Part shown: piece by piece, positions 36,145 to 44,340 of the stretch | How positions within the stretch are numbered: the first letter of the stretch is position 1 | How the letters are laid out: each line of letters begins with the position of its first letter | Source of the DNA: Stenotrophomonas sp. MMGLT7 | Lineage (GTDB): Bacteria; Pseudomonadota; Gammaproteobacteria; Xanthomonadales; Xanthomonadaceae | NCBI RefSeq assembly: GCF_021168555.1 | Contig: NZ_JAJOZS010000004.1 | Coordinates: forward strand, 248,001-312,000 | Reading direction: 5' to 3' | DNA length: 64,000 nucleotides | The notes under the pieces: generated by a model | The model's input: only the letters and a program-made list of their open reading frames with translations | What the model was told of the DNA's origin: nothing | The model's database searches: none | Position numbers and translations under genes: made by a program

Positions 36145-37512
36145 ATGAACACGCGGCCATCGAACGGCAACGCCTTCGTGCGCCTGGTCTCGCGCCTGTT
36201 CGACGTGGCGCCGGGCGAGGCGCCGGCGGTGGCGGCCGGGCTGGTGATGTTCTTCCTGCTGTTCGCCGGCTACTTCATGCTGCGGCCGGTGCGCGAGACC
36301 ATGGGCGTGGCCGGCGGCGTGGAGAACCTGCAGTGGCTGTTCACCGGCACCTTCGTCGCCACCCTGGTGGCGTTGCCGCTGTTCGGCTGGCTGGCCTCCA
36401 GGGTCTCGCGGCGGCGGATCGTGCCGTGGACCTACGCGTTCTTCGTGGTGAACCTGCTCGGCTTCGCCGCCGGGCTGGCATGGTCGCCGGACAGCGTGTG
36501 GGCCGCGCGTGCGTTCTACATCTGGCTGTCGGTGTTCAACATGCTGGCGATCTCGCTGGCCTGGAGCGTACTGGCCGACGTGTTCGCCACCACCGAGGCC
36601 AAGCGCCTGTTCGCGCTGATCGCCGGCGGCGCCAGCCTGGGCGGGCTGGCCGGGCCGATCCTCGGCACCGTGCTGGTGGCACCGCTGGGACACGCGGGAC
36701 TGCTGGTGCTGTCGGCGGCGCTGCTGGCGATCAGCGCCGGCGCCGCGGTCTGGCTGCATGCCTGGCGCGACCGCAATCCGCTGCCGGCCGGCAGCATCGC
36801 CGACAGCAGCGAACAGCAGCGGCGCCGGCCGCTGGGCGGCAACCCGTTCGCCGGCGCCACCGCGGTGTTCCGCTCGCCCTACCTGCTGGGCATCGCCGCG
36901 TTCGTGGTGCTGCTGGCCAGCGTCACCACCTTCCTCTACTTCGAGCAGGCGCGGATGGTGGCAGAGCACTTCCCCGACCGTACCCGCCAGACCCAGGTGT
37001 TCGGCCTGATCGACACCGTGGTGCAGACGCTGTCGCTGCTGACCCAGTTCTTCCTGACCGGGCGCATCGCCAAGAAGCTGGGCGTGGGCGTGCTGCTGAC
37101 GGTACCGGCGCTGGCGATCGCCGCCGGCTTCCTGTGGCTGGCGTTGGCGCCGGTGTTCGCGGTGTTCGTGGTGGTCATGGTGGTGCGCCGCGTGGGCGAG
37201 TACGCGCTGGTGCGGCCCGGCCGCGAGATGCTCTACACGGTCATGCCGGCCGAGCAGAAGTACAAGGCCAAGAACTTCATCGACACGGTGGTCTACCGCG
37301 GCGGCGACGCCGTCAGCGGCTGGGTCAAGCGCGGCCTGGACCTGATCGGCGAACATCCGGCGCTGGCGATGTTCATCGGCGCCGCGATCGCGCTGGCCTG
37401 GGCGGGCGTAGGCGGCGGCCTGGGGCGCTGGCAGCGCCGGCTCGAGCAAGCGGAGCGGGACGGACGATCGCCGCCGCCGTCACCGGCGACCACGCAGGAG
37501 CGGCCGGCATGA
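36145..37512 (+). CDS. ATP/ADP-antiporter-like (Npt1/Npt2-like) MFS carrier
   Basis: A 455-residue carrier with about 12 membrane spans. FFLLFAGYFMLRPVRETMG, VENLQWLFTGTF, NMLAISLAWSVLADVF and AKRLFALIAGGASLGGLAG fit the group often annotated as AAA-family ATP:ADP antiporters or Npt1/Npt2-like nucleotide transporters. Real substrates of these free-living bacterial members are unproven. It lies 10 nt after the Tat-AKR gene and is probably co-transcribed. Confidence 0.7.
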   Translation: MNTRPSNGNAFVRLVSRLFDVAPGEAPAVAAGLVMFFLLFAGYFMLRPVRETMGVAGGVENLQWLFTGTFVATLVALPLFGWLASRVSRRRIVPWTYAFFVVNLLGFAAGLAWSPDSVWAARAFYIWLSVFNMLAISLAWSVLADVFATTEAKRLFALIAGGASLGGLAGPILGTVLVAPLGHAGLLVLSAALLAISAGAAVWLHAWRDRNPLPAGSIADSSEQQRRRPLGGNPFAGATAVFRSPYLLGIAAFVVLLASVTTFLYFEQARMVAEHFPDRTRQTQVFGLIDTVVQTLSLLTQFFLTGRIAKKLGVGVLLTVPALAIAAGFLWLALAPVFAVFVVVMVVRRVGEYALVRPGREMLYTVMPAEQKYKAKNFIDTVVYRGGDAVSGWVKRGLDLIGEHPALAMFIGAAIALAWAGVGGGLGRWQRRLEQAERDGRSPPPSPATTQERPA

Positions 37513-37615
37513 AGCCATCACCTCGCCGAACACGGCGGCCGCCGTCCCGTGTCGCCATGGCGTCCGCCGCCGGCACTGGCAGCGGGCGGATCGTACATTC
37601 CTGCGGAGACTCACG

Positions 37616-38584
37616 ATGACCACCGGCAATGAACCCGGCAATGAACAAAGACGTTCGCTGATGATCGGCGGCCTTGCCGCGGCCGCGGGGATCGCCGCCC
37701 TGGGCACGGGTGCCGCCGCCGCGCAGGCGCCGTCGCGACCGGCGCCGGAGCGGCTGCCGCTGGCGGGCAGGGTCGCGTTCGTCACCGGCGCCGCTCGCGG
37801 CATCGGCCGCGCGAGCGCGCTGGCGCTGTCCCGCGCCGGTGCCCGCGTCGCCCTGGTCGACATCGGCGACGCCGACGCGATGCTGTCCGAGATCGGCTAT
37901 CCGCTGGCGTCGCGCGAGGAACTGGAGGCAAGCGCCGCCGCGGTGGTGGCGGCGGGAGGCGAGGCGATCCCGCTGCTGGCCGACGTCCGCGACATCGCGC
38001 AGCTGCGCGCGGCCGTGGACGAGACGCTGCGCCGCTTCGGCGGCATCGACATCGTCGCGGCGATCGCCGGCGTCGGCGTCCAGGACGACGACTTCGCCCA
38101 CTACGATCCCGAGCGCACCCGGCACGTGATCGACGTCAACGGCGTCGGCGTGCTGAACACCGTGCACGCCGCCTGGGAACCGCTGAAGCGTTCGGCCGGC
38201 GGCGGACGGGTGGTGGTGCTGAGTTCGCAGGCCGCGCGCATCGGCGAGGCGCTGCCGGCCTATGGCACCTCCAAGTTCGCCGCCACCGGCGTGGTGAAGA
38301 ACCTGGCGGTCGCGCTCGGCCCGGACAACATCCGCGTCAACGCGCTGGCCCCGAGCATGGTGGAGACCGGGCTGCCGTACTTCCAGAACCGGCTGCCGCG
38401 CAACGAGGCATCGCGGCGCAGCCTGACCGAACGCCTGGGAAGGAACTTCGTCCTGCCCCTGCAGATGCTGGACGTGGACCTGGTGGCCGAAGGCATCGTG
38501 ATGCTGGCCGGCCCCATGACCGAGGCGACGACCGGCATCACCTTCGACATCAACGGCGGGCTGACCGCGCAGACGCCATCCTGA
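37616..38584 (+). CDS. SDR with Tat-like signal and nicotinoprotein-type insertion
   Basis: A 322-residue classical SDR. Residues 11-38 (QRRSLMIGGLAAAAG onward) look like a twin-arginine signal. TGAARGIG (57-64) binds the dinucleotide; Ser203/204, Tyr216 and Lys220 (YGTSK) are catalytic. After the second beta strand an insertion (IGYPLASREELEASAA, about 93-108) resembles the YPMAT-EDL insert of mycofactocin-associated SDRs such as carveol dehydrogenase, which hold NAD without releasing it. That would let the enzyme work outside the cytoplasm. Signal and insert are visible; tight cofactor binding is inferred. Confidence 0.8.
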   Translation: MTTGNEPGNEQRRSLMIGGLAAAAGIAALGTGAAAAQAPSRPAPERLPLAGRVAFVTGAARGIGRASALALSRAGARVALVDIGDADAMLSEIGYPLASREELEASAAAVVAAGGEAIPLLADVRDIAQLRAAVDETLRRFGGIDIVAAIAGVGVQDDDFAHYDPERTRHVIDVNGVGVLNTVHAAWEPLKRSAGGGRVVVLSSQAARIGEALPAYGTSKFAATGVVKNLAVALGPDNIRVNALAPSMVETGLPYFQNRLPRNEASRRSLTERLGRNFVLPLQMLDVDLVAEGIVMLAGPMTEATTGITFDINGGLTAQTPS

Positions 38585-38689
38585 TCCAGGCGTTCGGCAC
38601 CGCGACGCCGCGATGGCGCGCCTGCGGGCCGCGCCGGACCGATTTTCCCCGCAGTTTTTTGTTCAACACGAAACCGGAGTACCCCCCAC

Positions 38690-39409
38690 ATGTCTAGTTC
38701 CTTTTCCGGACAACGCGTCCTGGCCGTCGGCGGCAGCTCGGGCATCGGCGAGGCCGTCGCCACGGCGTTCGCCGGGGCCGGCGCGCAGGTCACCATCGCC
38801 TCGCGCAGCCAGGCCAAGCTGGACGCCGCCGCCGGCCGCATCGGCCACGACGTGCGCACGGCGGTGCTGGACACCAGCGACGACGCGGCGGTGGAAGCGT
38901 TCTTCGCCGGCGCCGGCAGCTTCGACCACGTCGTCGTCAGCGCCGCGCAGACGCCGGGCGGACCGGTGCGCCAGCTTCCGCTGGAGGATGCGTACAAGGC
39001 CATGCAGAGCAAGTTCTGGGGTGCCTACCGGGTGGCGCGTGCGGCCGGCATCGCCGAGCGCGGGACGCTGACCTTCATCTCCGGCTTCCTCAGCGTGCGC
39101 CCGGGCAACTGGGTGCTGCAGGGTGCGATCAACGCCGCGCTGGAGTCGCTGGGCCGCGGCCTGGCGCTGGAACTGGCGCCGCAGAAGGTCCGCGTCAACA
39201 CCGTCTCGCCGGGCATGATCGCCACCCCGCTGTGGGGCGGGATGGACGAAGCCGCGCGCCAGGCCATGTACGACAAGGCCGCGGCCACGCTGCCGGCGCG
39301 GGTGATGGGGCAGCCGCAGGACATCGCCAACGCGGTGCTGTTCCTGGCCGCCACGCCCTATGCCACGGGCTCGACCGTGCTGGTCGACGGCGGCGGCGCG
39401 ATCGCATGA
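38690..39409 (+). CDS. SDR-fold protein lacking the catalytic Tyr/Lys
   Basis: A 239-residue SDR-fold protein with an intact glycine-rich VGGSSGIGE motif (13-21), the C-terminal LFLAATPYATGSTVLVDGGG and Ser131, but no YxxxK: the region reads SVRPGNWVLQGAIN. It is either a reductase with another proton donor or a non-catalytic binder. Its stop overlaps the start of an MFS pump gene (ATGA). Confidence 0.8.
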   Translation: MSSSFSGQRVLAVGGSSGIGEAVATAFAGAGAQVTIASRSQAKLDAAAGRIGHDVRTAVLDTSDDAAVEAFFAGAGSFDHVVVSAAQTPGGPVRQLPLEDAYKAMQSKFWGAYRVARAAGIAERGTLTFISGFLSVRPGNWVLQGAINAALESLGRGLALELAPQKVRVNTVSPGMIATPLWGGMDEAARQAMYDKAAATLPARVMGQPQDIANAVLFLAATPYATGSTVLVDGGGAIA

Positions 39410-40665
39410 GTGACGCATCCCTGCACGCGGCCGCCAGCGACAAGGCGCACGCCGACGGCACGCCCGCCCGCGGCGCACGCATGCCGCCGGCGATCTGGGC
39501 GCTGGCGCTGGGCACCTTCAGCATCGGCGTCACCGAGTTCGTGGTCGCCGGGCTGCTGCCGCTGGTGGCCGACGAGTTCGGCATCTCGGTGTCGCTGGCC
39601 GGCAACCTCGCCACCAGCTACGCGCTGGGCGTGTTCTTCGGCGCCCCGGCCGTGGTCATCCTCGGCAACCGGCTGCCGCGCAAGGTGCTGCTGGTGCTGG
39701 TGATGGGCCTGTTCGTGCTCGGCAACCTGGTCACCGCCGCGGCGCCGGGGTTCGGCTGGGCGCTGGTCGGGCGGGTGATCACCTCGATGACCCACGGCGC
39801 CTTCGTCGGCATCGGCGCGATCATCGCCAGCGCCCTGGTGGCGCCGGAACGGCGCGCCACCGCCATCGCGCTGATGTTCACCGGCATGACCCTGGCCAAC
39901 CTGGTCGGCATCCCCGCCGGCACCTGGCTCGGCCAGGCGGTGTCCTGGCGCGCCACCTTCTACGCGATCGCCGCGATCGGCGTGGCGACCGCGCTGGCGA
40001 TCCTGGTCTGGGTACCGGGCGACGGCCAGCGCCGCAATCCGCCGCGCCTGGCACGCGAGCTGGCGGCCTTCGCCGACCGGCGGGTGCTGATGTCGATGGC
40101 GATCACCGTGCTCGGGCCCGCCGCATTCTTCACCTCGATCACCTACATCGCGCCGATGATGCGCGAGGTCGCCGGCTTCGGCGAGAACGGCGTGAGCGGC
40201 ATCCTGTTCCTGTTCGGGCTGGGCCTGTTCCTCGGCAACCTCGCCGGCGGCAAGCTCGCCGACCGCGCGCTGATGCCGGTGCTCTACGCCACGCTGGCCG
40301 GCCAGGCGCTGGTGTTGCTGGCCTTCTACTTCCTGGCCGAGAGCCGGGTGGCCTCGGCGATCTGCGTGTTCCTGATGGCGGCCTTCGGCTTCGCCACCGT
40401 CTCGCCGATCCAGAAGCTGGTGATGGAAAAGGCCGCCGCCGCGGGCGCGCCGAACCTGGCCTCGTCGGTCAACATCGGCATGTTCAATCTCGGCAACGCC
40501 ATCGGCGCGGCCTTCGGCGGCTTCGTGATCGCGCACGGCTTCGGGCTGGCATCGCCGAACTGGGCCGCGGCGCTGCTGTCGACCGCGGCGCTGGCGGTGG
40601 CCCTGTGGCTCGGCCGCGGCGAGCGCCGCGGCGGCGACCTGTCCGTGCCGGCGAACGCGAGCTAG
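39406..40665 (+). CDS. MFS drug/sugar efflux carrier (AraJ/DHA1 type)
   Basis: A 419-residue, 12-span MFS protein with IGVTEFVVAGLLPLVADEF, GRVITSMTHGAFVGIGAIIA and VAPERRATAIALMFTGMTLA, typical of the DHA1 AraJ/PbuE group that exports sugars, nucleosides or drugs. The start at 39406 overlaps the stop of the SDR gene, so the two are translationally coupled. Confidence 0.88.
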   Translation: MSDASLHAAASDKAHADGTPARGARMPPAIWALALGTFSIGVTEFVVAGLLPLVADEFGISVSLAGNLATSYALGVFFGAPAVVILGNRLPRKVLLVLVMGLFVLGNLVTAAAPGFGWALVGRVITSMTHGAFVGIGAIIASALVAPERRATAIALMFTGMTLANLVGIPAGTWLGQAVSWRATFYAIAAIGVATALAILVWVPGDGQRRNPPRLARELAAFADRRVLMSMAITVLGPAAFFTSITYIAPMMREVAGFGENGVSGILFLFGLGLFLGNLAGGKLADRALMPVLYATLAGQALVLLAFYFLAESRVASAICVFLMAAFGFATVSPIQKLVMEKAAAAGAPNLASSVNIGMFNLGNAIGAAFGGFVIAHGFGLASPNWAAALLSTAALAVALWLGRGERRGGDLSVPANAS

Positions 40666-40707
40666 GGCGCCACACCGACACCACCCAAGACCCAGGAGAT
40701 GTACCGC

Positions 40708-40869
40708 ATGGAATCCCGGATCGACACGCCACGCAGATCGCCGCCGGCCGCGTCCGGCACGCGCCGGACGCCCGGCATTTCCCATGTGGTCGCCTGTGCG
40801 CGTATCCAGCGCCGGCCGCTTCCGGCACGCCCCCGCGGGCCGCTAGCGGACTCGCCTGACCGGCGCTAG
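40708..40869 (+). CDS. Possible small ORF (53 aa), doubtful
   Basis: An ATG at 40708 lies 9 nt after AGGAG and opens a 53-codon frame (MESRIDTPRRSPPAAS...), Arg/Pro-rich and without resemblance to anything I know. The leader CCCAGGAGAT also precedes the next gene (40896), so this could be a leftover of a duplicated gene start. It is kept only because the ribosome-binding site is good. Confidence 0.2.
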   Translation: MESRIDTPRRSPPAASGTRRTPGISHVVACARIQRRPLPARPRGPLADSPDRR

Positions 40870-40909
40870 CCGCGCCGCGCCTTCCCCGTTCCCACCCAGG
40901 AGATTGCCC

Positions 40910-41695
40910 ATGTCCAGACTGCCACACCTCCCCGCCCTGGCCGCCGCGACCTCGTTCGCCCTGCTGGCCGCCTGCTCCGGCCCCGAGCAGGGCAGCGCCG
41001 CCGCCCCGCCGCCTGCCGCGACCGAGTCCGCGGCGGCGCCGGGCGATGTCGCCGAGGCACAGGACATCGCGCTGTTCGGCACCATCTCGCTGCGCCCGGA
41101 CACCTACGAGACCTTCGTCGCGGTGCTGGGGGAGAACGTGCGTTCCTCGCGCCAGGAACCGGGGAACGTGTCCTTCGAGGTGTTCCGCCCCGAGGACGGT
41201 TCGCCGACGCTGCTGCTGTTCGAGCGCTGGAAGGACCAGGCCGCGATCGACACGCACATGCAGCAGCCGAACCTGAAGGCGGTGATCGAGGCGGTGCGGT
41301 CCACCGGCGCGGACGCGTCGGAAACGCACGAGCTGGTCGAAGTGCAGCCTTCCGGCGCCGCCAGCCGCCGCGCCCCCGCCGATCCGGCGACCTCGCGCAA
41401 CGTGCTGGTGGTGCTGAAGGTCAAGCCCGAGGCCGAGGAGACCTTCCTGCAGGCCTGGCGCGACGTGTTCCCGCATGCGCGCGCGGCACCGGGCAACGCG
41501 GTGTTCGAGATCTACCGCGACACCAAGACGCCGCAGACCTACGTGCTGATCGAACGCTGGGACAGCGCCGAACAGCACGAGGCGCACCTGGCCCAGCCGT
41601 ACTCGCTGGCGCTGGACGAGGTGCTGCCGGATACGCTGGCCGCGCCGATCGTCAACGGCCAGAACCGCTTCCTCGCCCACGGCGTGCTCGACTGA
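40910..41695 (+). CDS. Lipoprotein with two antibiotic-biosynthesis-monooxygenase (ABM) domains
   Basis: A 261-residue lipoprotein: lipobox LLAAC with Cys22, a Pro/Ala linker, then two ABM (dimeric ferredoxin-like) domains at about 50-125 and 165-255. Each has the strand pattern NVSFEVFRPEDGSPTLLLFE / NAVFEIYRDTKTPQTYVLIE followed by W and a His-containing helix. ABM proteins act as cofactor-free monooxygenases or haem/quinone binders. A membrane-anchored tandem form is unusual and fits the periplasmic theme of the cluster. Confidence 0.78.
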   Translation: MSRLPHLPALAAATSFALLAACSGPEQGSAAAPPPAATESAAAPGDVAEAQDIALFGTISLRPDTYETFVAVLGENVRSSRQEPGNVSFEVFRPEDGSPTLLLFERWKDQAAIDTHMQQPNLKAVIEAVRSTGADASETHELVEVQPSGAASRRAPADPATSRNVLVVLKVKPEAEETFLQAWRDVFPHARAAPGNAVFEIYRDTKTPQTYVLIERWDSAEQHEAHLAQPYSLALDEVLPDTLAAPIVNGQNRFLAHGVLD

Positions 41696-41851
41696 CGCGC
41701 CCGGCCGCCGTCCCGTGCGGCGGCCACGCCTCCCCGGATGGAGGCAATGGCGACGGCGCGGCCTTCCGCGCCTGCAGCCCACTCCCGCAACCGGTGAACG
41801 GTCGCAGTGCTTGCGACCTCTGCAAAGACGAGAACCGAGTAGCCAACCCTC

Positions 41852-42907
41852 ATGAGCACGAACGAAAAGAAGAAGGCCCTGGTGGCCGGCGGCCTGGGCG
41901 TGATCGGCCGCAACCTGGTCGAGTACCTGGCGCAGCAGCCGGACTGGGAGGTGCTGGGACTGTCGCGGCGCGCCGCACCGGACGGCACGCCCGGGGTCCA
42001 CCTGCAGGTGGACCTGCTCGACCCGGCCGACGCCCGCGCCAGGCTCGGCGGCCTGGAGGGCGTCACCCACGTCTTCCACGCCGCCTACCAGGAACACGAC
42101 GATCCGCATGCGCTGGTCGACGCCAACCTCGGCATGCTGCGCAACCTGGTGGAGGCAGTGTCGCCGTCGCCGTCGCTGCGGCGCGTGGTGCTGTACGAAG
42201 GGGCCAAGTACTACGGCGCGCACCTGGGCGCGTTCGCGACCCCGGCGCGCGAGGACGACCCGCGGCACATGCCGCCGAACTTCTACTACGACATGCAGGA
42301 CTGGCTGCTCGGCACGGCCGCGGGCCGGCCGTGGGACGCGGTGGTGCTGCGCCCGGACGTGGTCTGCGGCTTCGCCATCGGCAACCCGATGAACCTGGCG
42401 ATGGTGATCGCGGTCTACGCCAGCATCAGCAAGGCGCTGGGCCTGCCGCTGCGCTTCCCCGGCACCGCCACGTGCTACGGCAAGCTCGCCCAGGTGACCG
42501 ACGCGGCGCAGCTCGCGCGCGGGTCGGTCTGGGCCGCCACCGAGGGCCGCGGCGGCGAGGCCTACAACCTGACCAACGGCGACGTGTTCCGCTGGTACCA
42601 GGCCTGGCATGCGATCGCGCGCTGGTTCGACATGGAGGTCGGCGAGCCGCAGACGATCCCGCTGGCGCAGTTCATGGCCGACAAGGCGCCGCTGTGGCAG
42701 TCGCTGGTGCAGCGGCACGGCCTGCAGCCGGTGCCGTACGACCAGATCGCCGCCTGGGGCTTCGGCGACTTCATCTTCCGTTGCGACTGGGACGTGATAT
42801 CCAGCACCACCAGGATCCGCCAGGCAGGTTTCCACGATGTGGTCGACAGCACGCAGATGTTCCTGCGCCTGTTCGACGAGTTCCGCACCCGCAAGGTCAT
42901 CCCGTGA
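41852..42907 (+). CDS. PRISE-like SDR (progesterone-5-beta-reductase/iridoid-synthase-like)
   Basis: A 351-residue extended SDR. GGLGVIG (13-19) binds NAD(P)H. GVTHVFHAAYQ, YEGAKYYG with Lys119, PPNFYYDMQDWL with Tyr145/146 and TNGDVFRWYQAWHAIARWF follow plant progesterone 5-beta-reductase, whose enzymes reduce the C=C bond of enones using a Lys and a Tyr in these places. Predicted activity: NADPH-dependent enone reduction. No signal peptide is seen, so it is cytosolic. Confidence 0.82.
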   Translation: MSTNEKKKALVAGGLGVIGRNLVEYLAQQPDWEVLGLSRRAAPDGTPGVHLQVDLLDPADARARLGGLEGVTHVFHAAYQEHDDPHALVDANLGMLRNLVEAVSPSPSLRRVVLYEGAKYYGAHLGAFATPAREDDPRHMPPNFYYDMQDWLLGTAAGRPWDAVVLRPDVVCGFAIGNPMNLAMVIAVYASISKALGLPLRFPGTATCYGKLAQVTDAAQLARGSVWAATEGRGGEAYNLTNGDVFRWYQAWHAIARWFDMEVGEPQTIPLAQFMADKAPLWQSLVQRHGLQPVPYDQIAAWGFGDFIFRCDWDVISSTTRIRQAGFHDVVDSTQMFLRLFDEFRTRKVIP

Positions 42908-42967
42908 GCACCCCCGCGCCCGGCCGCTGACCGCTCCCGAAGCAGACACAACCGAACAGGAGGTCCC

Positions 42968-44287
42968 ATGCCCATGTCCACTCGCTCGCCCGTGCTCGCC
43001 GGCCTCTGCGCACTGTGCCTGGCGGCCCCGCTCGCCCACGCCGACACCGCCACCCCGCCCGGCAGCGGCGTCGGCCCCGGACCGGAGGTGGCCGCGCGGC
43101 TGCCGGCACCGGCGGACAACGCCGACACCGAGGTGCGCGCGCAGGTGGTCGGCTGGCCGGCGGACCGTGCGCCGCTGGCGCCGGAGGGCTTCCGCGTCAC
43201 CCGCTATGCCGAGGGGCTGGACTACCCGCGCTGGATGCACGTGCTCGACAACGGCGACGTACTGGTGGCCGAGGCGCGCTCCAATCCGCGCCGCGGCCAG
43301 CGCGAGGTGCTCAACGCCGCCCGCTCGCACGGTCCCAGCGCCAACCGCATCACCCTGCTGCGCGATGCCGACGGCGACGGCGTTCCCGAAGTGCGCAAGG
43401 TGTTCGCCGTCGGCCTGAACCAGCCGTTCGGCATGCAGCAGCTCGGCGACCGGCTGTACGTCGCCACCACCGACGGCGTCTGGCGCTTCCCCTACGCCGA
43501 TGGCGAGACCCGGCTGCGGCAGGACGAGGGCGAGAAGATCCTCGACCTGCCGGCCGGCGGCTACAACAACCACTGGACCCGCAACGTGGTCGCCCGTCCC
43601 GATGGCAGGAAGCTGTACGTGACCGTCGGCTCGGCCAGCAACAACGGCGAGTACGGCCTGGACGTGGAACGCCGCCGCGCCGCGATCCTGGAGATCGACC
43701 CGGACGGCGGCAACGAGCGCATCTTCGCCTCCGGCCTGCGCAACCCCAACGGCATCGACTTCGAGCCGGCGACCGGCGCGCTGTGGACCTCGGTCAACGA
43801 GCGCGACCTGATCGGCGACGAACTGGTGCCCGACTACATCACCCGGGTCCAGGACGGCGGCTTCTACGGCTGGCCGTATGCCTACTTCGGGCCCAACGTC
43901 GATAGCCGGGTGCCACCGCGCCCGGACCTGGTCGCGCGCACCCTCGTGCCGGACTTCGCGGTGGGCGCGCACACCTCGGCGATGAGCCTGCACTTCTACC
44001 GCGGCAGCAAGTTCCCCGAGGCCTACCGCGGCGGCGCCTTCGTGGCCCTGCACGGCTCCTGGAACCGCAGCACGTTCTCCGGCTACCAGGTGCTGTTCGT
44101 GCCGTTCCAGGACGGCAGGCCGAGCGGCCAGGCGCAGACCTTCCTGACCGGCTTCGTCCGCGGCGACGGCCCGCAGGTCCACGGGCGGCCTACCCACATC
44201 CTGGGCCTGGCCGACGGCTCGCTGCTGTTGACCGACGACGCCGGCGACACCATCTGGCGGATCGCCTACGCCGGTGACGAGGCATGA
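42968..44287 (+). CDS. Exported sorbosone-dehydrogenase-type (PQQ-like beta-propeller) protein
   Basis: A 439-residue secreted protein with signal peptide MPMSTRSPVLAGLCALCLAA and a six-bladed propeller of the glucose/sorbosone dehydrogenase family: RVTRYAEGLDYPRWMHVL, QPFGMQQLGDRLYVATTDGV, GGYNNHWTRNV, LRNPNGIDFEP and FVALHGSWNRS. Members use PQQ to oxidise sugars in the periplasm. No PQQ synthesis genes are in the window. AGGAGG (42958-42963) supports the ATG at 42968. Confidence 0.85.
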   Translation: MPMSTRSPVLAGLCALCLAAPLAHADTATPPGSGVGPGPEVAARLPAPADNADTEVRAQVVGWPADRAPLAPEGFRVTRYAEGLDYPRWMHVLDNGDVLVAEARSNPRRGQREVLNAARSHGPSANRITLLRDADGDGVPEVRKVFAVGLNQPFGMQQLGDRLYVATTDGVWRFPYADGETRLRQDEGEKILDLPAGGYNNHWTRNVVARPDGRKLYVTVGSASNNGEYGLDVERRRAAILEIDPDGGNERIFASGLRNPNGIDFEPATGALWTSVNERDLIGDELVPDYITRVQDGGFYGWPYAYFGPNVDSRVPPRPDLVARTLVPDFAVGAHTSAMSLHFYRGSKFPEAYRGGAFVALHGSWNRSTFSGYQVLFVPFQDGRPSGQAQTFLTGFVRGDGPQVHGRPTHILGLADGSLLLTDDAGDTIWRIAYAGDEA

Positions 44288-44340
44288 ACGCCGGCGGCAG
44301 CTGCGCACTTGCGGACGAACGGCGCCGGGCAGCCTGAAGC

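Noticed and set aside
40484-44308. A 1,274-codon open frame on the minus strand
   Set aside because: It runs antisense to five or more real genes, is Arg/Ala/His-rich and carries no known domain; it is a by-product of high GC at third positions.
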